Shown one piece after another: positions 56,076 to 64,000 of a stretch of 64,000 nt of DNA (the stretch's first letter is position 1; every line of letters begins with the position of its first letter). Source of the stretch: Agelaius tricolor. Taxonomy: Eukaryota > Chordata > Aves > Passeriformes > Icteridae. The position numbers were made by a program, and so were the translations under genes. The notes under the pieces were generated by a model. It saw nothing but the letters and a program-made list of their open reading frames with translations. It made no database searches and was not told the origin of the DNA. The stretch spans positions 62,001-126,000 of the forward strand of contig JALJCS010000051.1 of assembly GCA_023055355.1 (NCBI GenBank), written 5' to 3'.

Positions 56076-56408
56076 CCCGGGCCGGGCCGGCCCCAGGCTC
56101 GGTGCCGCGGTTGCCCGGTAACCGCGCCCGGGCCCTCAGCGTCTGTGACGGCGCCGTGGCCTCAGCGCCCTCAGCCGGCGCTGCTGCTCATTCGCACTCG
56201 GCATTAGCCAAGCGAATGGTTCGCAGAGATTGGTCTCTACGAGTCCTGTGATTTCGTGGAGAATTGGTCTCTGTGAGCAACTCGGAAACTCGCACAACAT
56301 TGGTTTCTGCTAGGGACTCCTAAATTCACAGAACATTGGTTTCTGTGAGGGAGTCCTGAACTTACAAAGCATTGGTCATTGTGAGGGAGTCCTGAATTTC
56401 GTTTGAAG
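56076..56408 (+). promoter_or_regulatory. HYDIN-like: HYDIN-like copy 3, downstream promoter module
   Basis: Second X-box at 56110-56122 and five ATTGG boxes at 56229, 56263, 56299, 56335 and 56371, two 36-bp units fewer than the upstream module, ending at the donor GTAAAC (56409). From here on the sequence is collinear with copy 2. Confidence 0.7.
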
Positions 56409-58068
56409 GTAAACATTGACTCAAGTTGTACTTTCTGGTTTTGTCACATCTCTGCTCTGAAAGAGAATGCCAGAGGGAAATACAGGATGGGATAATGCCA
56501 GTCTTCAGTTTGGTGGCATGTACAGCTGAGGGGATGAACAATATATGGTCTGCTGATGGTGCTTTTTGTCTCACCGAAGAAATGCAACATTTCCTAAATA
56601 TACTAGTCTATCCATTTTTTCCTATAGTATTTATTTAAACTACTTATAGGTGAATGAGTTCTGTTCAAGTTTCAGGGGGTTGTTATGATCTGGTTATTAA
56701 AATTATTAAGGAGATGCCTTAATAAAACATGACCATGTGCCAAAGTCAATAGTTTGGATTTTATGGAACAGTAAATGTGAGGAAGAGAGAGGGATAAAGA
56801 AATAGCAAAAGGAGGGGGGAGGGTGGGAGCTGGGAAGGGGGGAAGAAAGAGAGCGACAGAGAGAGATTTAGTAGAAAATATCACCATTTCCATGGATCCC
56901 ATCCCATTCAATCCTCTTCTGGTCTTCTCTGTGGTGAGGCCTCACAAAATGGAAGACTCCAAAGGATTAATGCAGATTTGGGCAAGGTGGGACTGCCCAG
57001 GTAGCTCCCTGGGGTGGGGCAAGTTTGGCTCTGTCTCTTGCTACTCTCAAATAATATAAAATCTTTAGCACTAGGATATCCTTTGAGTCTGCCCTGAATT
57101 GGGTTGTGGCTTTTCAGATCTGTTGTGTTACTTTGCATGCCCTGCAGTCGTCTGGTGCAAGGCCTCAGGAATGGCTCTGGGGGCACTTTGGAGGTCTTTG
57201 ATGGGTTATGACACCCCCTCAGCTGCCCCTCATGGGAAGGTCCCCTGGATGTGGCCTTCTGGGGCTGGGGGCTTCTAGAGCTGAGCCAGTTTGCCTGAGG
57301 GAGGATGGGTGTCCACTGCCCCTTAGCAGAGGTTGTGCCACACGCCCAGAATTTCCTCCTCCCCCCTCTGTTGATGGGAGGTTTGAGTGCAAACCTGGCC
57401 TCAGCAGACGAGTCTGTGGCTATGACTTCCCCAGCCTGAAGGCAGACAGAGCTGGTTTTCAGCACAGCTGCTGGGTCTGGCTTTAGTGGGGATGTATTTT
57501 TCTCCCTCAGCCTTGTTCACTTCTCCCCAGACCTGAGCTAATGGGATGCTAGTGTCAGCTTTATCTTGTCTCAAGTTCCCTTAGGCAGCTTAACTCACAG
57601 TGCCAAGTTCCAGTCAGGAGGCATTTTCAGGGAAGGGTGGGCTTGGGGGTCTCAGCTTCTCTAGACAGTTTTGTCACAATGGGCAAAAATTTCTTTATAG
57701 CAATATTTAAGCCATTAACCATAACACTCCAGTCTCTCTCAAGTCCTGTGAGGAGCAGCTGAGAGAGCAGGGGTTGTTTAGCCTTAAGAAGAGGAGGTCC
57801 ACTCAAGCTGTTTTTAAATAATATTTAAGCTACAGCTTTGATTGTTCTAAGTATTTTTAATGTTGAGCATTTTAGCTCCAGGTTTCAGTATGATCCATCT
57901 TTAATGAATTGCACAAGGTCACCATGTAGTTCAAATAAAGTCCAACTAGAGGCCTAACAATACTAGCTGCTTATGCCAAACAAGCACATAGCTAGTTTCA
58001 AATCATAGAAAATCTTTAGCACCAGTATATCCCTTGAGTCTGCCATGAACTGGGTTCTGGATTTTCAG

Positions 58069-58208
58069 AGTTCCATTGTTGTTCCTTCCAGTTCTGTTGA
58101 GGGACTGTCACTCATCTGTGACATCATCACTTCACAATGGCATCTGGATTCCCAGGAAGGACACCAACACCTCGACTTTTGCTTAGGGAAGGACTTAAGC
58201 CTAATACT
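58069..58208 (+). CDS. HYDIN-like: HYDIN-like copy 3, coding exon 1 (start codon 58137)
   Basis: Same acceptor 'ggattttcag', upstream in-frame TGA and ATG context as copy 2. Two silent differences (Gly and Thr codons). Confidence 0.82.
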
Positions 58209-61200
58209 GTGAGTAGCCCCTGGGGCTGTGTTAAGGCTGGAAACTGCCCTGGTGTCCCTGCTCTCCCTGCCCCTGTTGTCCAGCAGTGCTCTGAAGCTGC
58301 AGAGCCCCTCCCCAGCCCTCTGTGCCATGCTCCTGTTGCTGGGGCTGTCCTGGTGCAGTAGGGAACACTGTGGGATGTGTCAGGGACAGCCCAGCGCCTT
58401 GCCTGGCTGTGCCAGCAGAGCCAAGTGAAACCAATGTACAGCTGAAGCCCTCAGCATGGGCTTCTTTCCTTCCCCTTTGCCACAGCAATTCCTTCTGTCA
58501 GGCTGGGCACTCACCTGTGCTGCTCTGACCAAGCTGCCCTTGGGCACCTGGGCATGTGAGGGGGAAAGCTCAAACTCTGCCCCAAGCCTTGAGAGCCACG
58601 GCTGGTCCCAGCTGGAAGAGCTTCCAAAGCAGCTGTTCTCTCCCAGCTCCTGGGTGGGCACAGATGCAGCCCTGCAGGCAGCACTGGAGCCAGGGCCACA
58701 AAGGTCCCTTGCTGTCTGCAGCTCACTTGACTGAAGATGCCCCACTGCTGAGGCTCTGCCAAGGACATCCCTCTGTTTTCTTCTCTCGAGGGCTCTGTCA
58801 GCCCAGACAGAGAAAACCAATGCTAAGTAACAGAGAGAGCTAAAACTTGGACACATTCCTGTGCACCTCACTCTTGCTACAGCTTGTCTTGCTTGCTTCC
58901 CTTGGACTCAGCCAGCAGTGCTATCTCCTGCCTGGGAGTTTTGAGTGTTGTGCAGGGGTGGAGTTCAGGCAGTTCTGAGAGCTCCTCCCCACTCTCTGGA
59001 AAGGTCACTGCCTCAATCCAGTGAAATGTAAGAGGAAACAAATGCCCAAAGAGCAGAAATCCCCAAACATGTCCCATCAAATCACAGAGAGACTCATGGG
59101 ACAGAGCCATGTGGCTGGAGTATGTCTATTGCACTCTGTATTATTAATTTATTGGTGCTAAGTATTTCAGCAGGCAACTTCCAGGGTTTCCAGAACTGTC
59201 CTAGTGGCTGTGATCACAAATTATTCATCAGTGCCACTTGTTCAAGGAAAGCCTTTCTGAGCAAGCACATCTCTGACATTCTTGCTGTTTGGTTTTTTTT
59301 GTTTTTGGTTGGTTTTTTGTTGTTTTTTTTGTTTTTGCATTTCAGCTGCTTCCCTCTAAGTTCCAGAGGGAGAAATTTGTCAACTCAAAGCAGGAGGCCA
59401 GCACTGGGGGGAGTTTTCTGCCCAGAATTGGCCCATGTGTCGACATGAGTGAGACTCGTCCAAAGGTAGCCTTTTCCCGCTCTTTTCCTTTCTGTTTAAC
59501 ATGAAGTTTGAAGAGGGTGAGTGCTTGTGACAGGCTCGCCTCCAGCAAAAGACCTCAGTGTCCAGGTCCTGTTGTCATTGCAAACTGCTGGGAGTGGTGG
59601 ACTGGGAGTCCTGATCTGCACTAAGCCAACACAAAGGACCTCTGCTGAAGCTGCTGGGCTGTGCTGGAGTGTAGCTGCCATTGCTAAAACCAGGGGGGGA
59701 AGGCTGAGGACGCAAAGGCACCAAATTGCCATTTGCCATTCTCCTGCTGAAGGAGCCACCTCTTGCTTTGGTGTGGTCACCATCAAATGCTCGGGGTCAC
59801 AGCATTCCCTCCACAGTGGCAGCGTTGGCCTTTGAGGCCGAGGACCTGCAGGAATGACTTCAGATTGAGCAAAACAAATTGCATTACTGCTTTGGGCTGG
59901 AACAATGTGTTGGGACCCTGACGGGCTGTTAGATTTTGCAGGCTGCCAGATGTCCAGGGGACTGGCCCTGGGCAGAAGGGAATGGATGGGCTTTATCTGG
60001 ATCAGTGCCTACTTAGAGTTGTGTTTAAAGCTGCTTTTCTGGCAGGACTGGCTCAGTAGAAAGCACAGTCCAAAGGGGTAGGTGACCGAGGTGGGCTGTT
60101 GAGCAGGAAATTGGCAGCAAGCGACACGGAACACAATCCAGGTTAAGGATTGCCCTGGAGAGGGGCCTTGGGAACACCTCAGGGAAAGGCACAACTAAGG
60201 CACAGTGTGCTGCAGCCACTCCCTTCAGCAGACTGTGTCTCCTCATGGAGTCACACACAAGACCTGCTTGTGTCTCTGGTGTAACAACAGTGTGACTGGA
60301 GAAGGCAGACAAAGCAGGGCAGAGCCTTCTTAAAGCAATGTCTCTGCTCCAGAAGCATTTGCTGTTGTTGTGTCTTTCCAGACATGCCTCTGCAATGGTA
60401 TTAAATAAGATGGCAATAATGACAAGAAAGCACCCATTTAAAGCTAATGGAAAAAGGAGATACCAACTCTACTCTTACCCAAGTCGCTGAGAAAATCATT
60501 GAACCTTATCCTCATTCAGCATTGTCATTCACTTGTCTTCTATCCTCATTCACTTGTCTTTTTCCTGACTTCATTTTTGCCTTTACCTGACTTCCTGACT
60601 TTATTTTTGCCTTTCCCTCTGTTAGAAAGGCAGTAACTTTTAAATGCAATGAAAGGGGACAAAATCATCAAAGCAAAAGAAAACTGTTTATTAGCAACCA
60701 CACCCAGAGGCGTGTGTCTCCCTGCCCCCGAAAAGGAGCAAACACACCCTCCAAGAAAAAAGCAATCTTTGTATCCCCTTTGTACCCAGCTGGGACAGTC
60801 CCTGGCCCCTTTTCCCCGGAGGGGTACTCAAGAACTTCCATTCTCTCTGACCACCAACTTTTCTGTCCCCTCTCCTCTCATCCTCCTTCCTTTTGGTCAG
60901 GTCTTCAGCCAGTTGGTGCTGCCAACTCACAGCAACACCCAACACACCAACCTGAACAAATCCAAACTACAAACAACACATAGTACCAACAAATTCCATT
61001 CTTTCACTTAAAAACCTTTTGGCTTCAGCCAAATACCACCTCATCTCTCACACCTCCTCTAGTACTGTTCTCTTCTTACTGATGCTTAAGTTCTAGTTCA
61101 AAACAGGTATTTGCAGTTGTGTGGGCCTCAGTTTCCCTGTCTCAGAGTAAAGGACATCCCAAAATTGAATCGGATGTAAATTTGTGGGTCTTACTTACTC

Positions 61201-64000
61201 CATGAGTGCTCAGTCAGTGCTCCAGTGGGCACAGGGCTGTGCTTAAGGAACGTGCTGCCTGGCATTCTGGAGAAGGAAAGCTGGAGAAATCAAAAGAGCA
61301 ACTTGGCTTGAGCCTGCTCTAAGCTGATCAAGCAGTTCTTGATCAGCTCAGAGCAGAGGTGGGTGAGCCAGAGTTTGCCCAGTGTGTCCTGGGCACACAT
61401 GCTCACCCAGAGTCTGTGCTTCACTGGGGATCAGTGTAAGGGATCCTTCATGAACTTTCCTCCCAGCAGCTGAACCTCTCCCTGCTCTCTCACCTCTCCA
61501 GCTGTCACCAGCTGCCCCGAAACGGAGCGTGTTTGGGGTTTCCCCACGAGAGCTGGTATTTCAGAACGTCGTTGCTCATGAGGTCTCTGAAATGGTGCTG
61601 TCTATCATGAATAAGGACAAGGTAAGTGCTGGCACCTGGAGCTTTAACACTGTGCTGGAAGAGGAGAGTGCTGTCATTCCCCCAGTGTACAGCAAAGCAA
61701 GTTCTCTGCTGCAGCACATCCAGAAGAAAATGTCTCAGCACCTTTGTTCTGCAAGTTGTGGAAATCTTCCTGTGCTGGGAACTGTCCCCTGATTTTGGCC
61801 ATGCATTGATGGTATCTATGCCAAAGGAGTTTCCTGCTCTTGAAAGCTCTGGATTGGTAGGAATGTTGAGCCTGTACAGTTCTTACCTGCTCTCATGCTT
61901 TGCCTTGAGCTAGACCACATCCTGGGTTTCCTTGGTTAATCTTGGCTCCTGGTAGGAATCTCTGCCTCTCTCAGACTGTTTGGCTCCCTTTGTGCAGCTC
62001 ACAGTCAGCTCAGGGGCTGAGTCTTCTCCACTTTATGCTGGAATCACTTCTCATTCATGGCATTGGCACTGCAGGAAATGTGTTCTGAAAGAGCCCTGCA
62101 ATCAGAGTGATGGAGCAGAAGCAGTGGGAGGCCTTTAGGTGCCACTTCAGGCTCCTGCTAAGTTTCATTCAGCTCTGCTCAGCTTTTCCAAAAGCAACAC
62201 GGTGCTCTGCTTTCCCTTTGAAGAACCACAGCACATCCAACGCTCCTGGAGGTTTTCACCTTCACTTGTGATTGTTTTGCAGTTTCCCAAGAGAGTTGAG
62301 AGGGAAAAAGTTGAAAAATGTCACCAGTTGTGTTCCAGTGTAAAGAGGAAAACAGAGACCATTGGAATTTCCGTCAGGGAAACATTTCTCAAATGAGCCT
62401 TGTGCCAAGAGTGGGCTGGTGGGAAGAGACAGGAGGGAGTCCAAATCATCTGGTTTAGACTTTCTGAGAGCATTTTGGTGCTCAGGGGTTGATGATATCT
62501 GTGTGCTAGAAAATGCATGTGTGCTGTGTCTGTGAATCCCAGAGGGCAGCACCTGGCCTGCTGGCTGCAGGCAGGAATGCCCAGCAGCCCAGCTTGCCTG
62601 CACAGGCAGCAAGAAGCCCTGCAGAGCCAAGATTGGCTTTGCATACTGGAACCACACTGTCACTCAGTGCTGGTCATGTTTCTCCAGGCAGAAAATGCCT
62701 TTGAAGCCCAGAGTCAATAGGCACAGCCTGTCTGTGTTTCCATCACTTTTGGCAAGCTGAATGCTCTCATGGTTTTAAGATTCCTCCTTGCTGCTTTACT
62801 GCCCGTTTAAATTCTCTTTGCCATCTCCTTGTTTTAGGGATTGTCTTGCTGTGTTCCTTCTTTTGCTTTTCAGGTTTACTTTTATTCCCAGGAAGGCCAC
62901 AGTGGTTTGGTCTCCTCTCTTGCTGCTCTGCCTGCATGACTCTATCTCCACAACGTCCCTACCCAAACCTCATCTGCTAGAAGGGAATTTTTTCCTTCCC
63001 CCAGGACAATTTGATGCTTTGCTTTCAGGTAGCACATTCGCCCCTGGAACATGACAACTTCGTGGCTGTGTGCAGGCAGAAGCCAGCAGGTTTTTTGGCC
63101 TTGTTGAATATGCAGATGACTTGGTTCAGGTGCTCTGTCTCCATCCTGCTGGTGCTGACCTGCTTGGCCCTTCCTTCCCACCAGGCACTGCCCTACTGGC
63201 CCTGGCCACAATGCTGGAGCCAGACAGGAGGGATTCAAGCTCAGCCTTGTGAATGATGTGCCTGTGCCTGCACAGCTGAAAGTGCTTTGGAAAAGGGGCC
63301 AGGGAGGGATGTCAGCAGGGCACGGACAGGTCTCCTCTCGTTTCCACAAGTGGCAAAATCATCATGTGATGTCTTTGCTGCAGATTGCTCAGATGGTGAA
63401 GGTCTGCATGGAGAGCTCACCTTACTTCCAGCTGGCCTGCCCCAGTGATGTGTACCACATCGTGCCACCAGGCGCCTCCGCCCCTGTGCGCATCCGCTTC
63501 AGCCCCGACGAGAACAAGGTGAGGCTGGAGGAGCCAAAGCACACAATGATCTCCACAGCCATTGTTTTCCCTGCACTCTGCTCCAGCCCATTGCATGCTG
63601 TGAGCTGGGCTCCAGGCCCTGGGCAGGCAGCCTGCAGCAGCCAGTCACACCTTGGCACTGCTGGCAGGCACTGCAGCCAGGCCTGACAGGCTCTGCTTCC
63701 CCTCCCTGCACATCCCTGAGCATTCCCAAGGGAAGATGCACAGGGAACAGGATGAAAATGACAAAGAGATGTTGACAGATGTTCAGCCATCTCTAGGTCC
63801 AGTGGAAGGGGTTTCATTATTATGGAAAACACTCGAGGGACAAAGAGGTCAGAGAGCTTTCCTCCTTCCTGACTGCCAACAGCTTCCCTGCCTGCCCCTG
63901 GGCTGGAGCAAAGACGGTGCTTTTTCACCCCCTCTGTTCTGCAGCCTTGCAGCTGTGCTGTTCCAGAGCACAGGTGACCAGGGCACAGCTGCAGGGGCAG
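58137..64000 (+). CDS. HYDIN-like: HYDIN-like copy 3, 5' part (coding exons 1-4), runs off the window
   Basis: Exons 58137-58208, 59346-59465, 61502-61621 and 63384-63518 correspond one for one to the first four of copy 2 at an offset of 40,239-40,240 bp, with identical splice sites. Against copy 2 I see three silent changes and one missense change (Ala for Pro in exon 3). Exon 5 would fall near 64954, outside the window. The frame is open over the 149 codons visible, so this copy is likely as intact as copy 2, though that cannot be shown here. Confidence 0.88.
59346..59465 (+). CDS. HYDIN-like: HYDIN-like copy 3, coding exon 2
   Basis: Encodes the same 40 residues as copy 2; one silent Lys codon change. 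Confidence 0.85.
61502..61621 (+). CDS. HYDIN-like: HYDIN-like copy 3, coding exon 3
   Basis: First ASH strands, SPRELVFQNVVAHEVSEMVL; one Pro-to-Ala difference just upstream of them. Confidence 0.92.
63384..63518 (+). CDS. HYDIN-like: HYDIN-like copy 3, coding exon 4
   Basis: The same 45 codons as copy 2 with no difference seen. Last exon of this copy inside the window. Confidence 0.94.

Larger units (their letters stand above)
10385..64000. repeat. Tandem segmental duplication, period about 39.4 kb
   Basis: 10385 onward matches 49763 onward at an offset of 39,378 bp (39,386 by 13.9 kb). The offset rises to about 40,246 after 16.2 kb because copy 3 has an extra promoter module, and is 40,240 at 23 kb. 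The match continues to the window end. Differences are mostly single bases and short indels. Confidence 0.95.

Overview
The window is vertebrate nuclear DNA, almost certainly from a bird and probably a songbird. The reasons are spliced genes with GT-AG introns, CR1 LINE fragments, avian-type endogenous-retrovirus LTRs, and a GC-rich gene whose introns are swollen by decamer minisatellites, as on avian microchromosomes. No prokaryotic features, CRISPR arrays, tRNAs or rRNAs were seen.

Region 1 (1-8.1 kb, minus strand) is the 5' part of RABGGTA, the alpha subunit of Rab geranylgeranyltransferase. Five coding exons (535-729, 2519-2685, 5189-5304, 6310-6408, and an ATG-only coding exon at 7824-7826) splice in phase into 193 codons; the rest lies left of the window. 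Its introns are nearly pure CCAGTATAAA / ACTGGGATGG-type decamer arrays. The repeats change strand polarity at coding exon 2, and the array in the intron after coding exon 4 contains about seven copies of a piece of that exon. A CpG-rich bidirectional promoter lies at 7.7-8.2 kb.

Region 2 (8.35-10.39 kb) is a patchwork of LTR fragments separating RABGGTA from the array.

Region 3 (10.385-64 kb, plus strand) is a tandem array of HYDIN-like genes (hydrocephalus-inducing; ASH/MSP-domain protein of the motile-cilium central apparatus). Copy 1 is a remnant holding only the last two exons (10598-12710). Copy 2 is complete: an untranslated first exon near 15.8-16.16 kb, then 29 coding exons from ATG 17898 to TAG 52710-equivalent at 52089. 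I checked every junction phase; the joined length is 5,199 nt, an open frame of 1,732 codons. Copy 3 starts near 55.1 kb and leaves the window after coding exon 4 (63518). The copies are nearly identical, with a repeat period of about 39.4-40.2 kb.

Compared with full-length HYDIN (about 5,100 residues in mammals, from memory), this gene keeps the N-terminal ASH-domain region and lacks about 400 residues between its 25th and 26th coding exons, the nucleotide-binding-like segment, and the whole C-terminal half. It ends in a coiled coil, a variable K/P/E/T repeat and one short conserved HYDIN motif. Each promoter carries an RFX-type X-box followed by a 36-bp-spaced array of ATTGG (inverted CCAAT) boxes, which fits a ciliated-cell gene. 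Copy 3 has two such promoter modules. An antisense ERV sits just past each stop codon.

Taken together, the most interesting content is a recently amplified, shortened HYDIN paralogue with its own modular ciliary promoter, beside a RABGGTA gene whose introns have been rebuilt by minisatellites.
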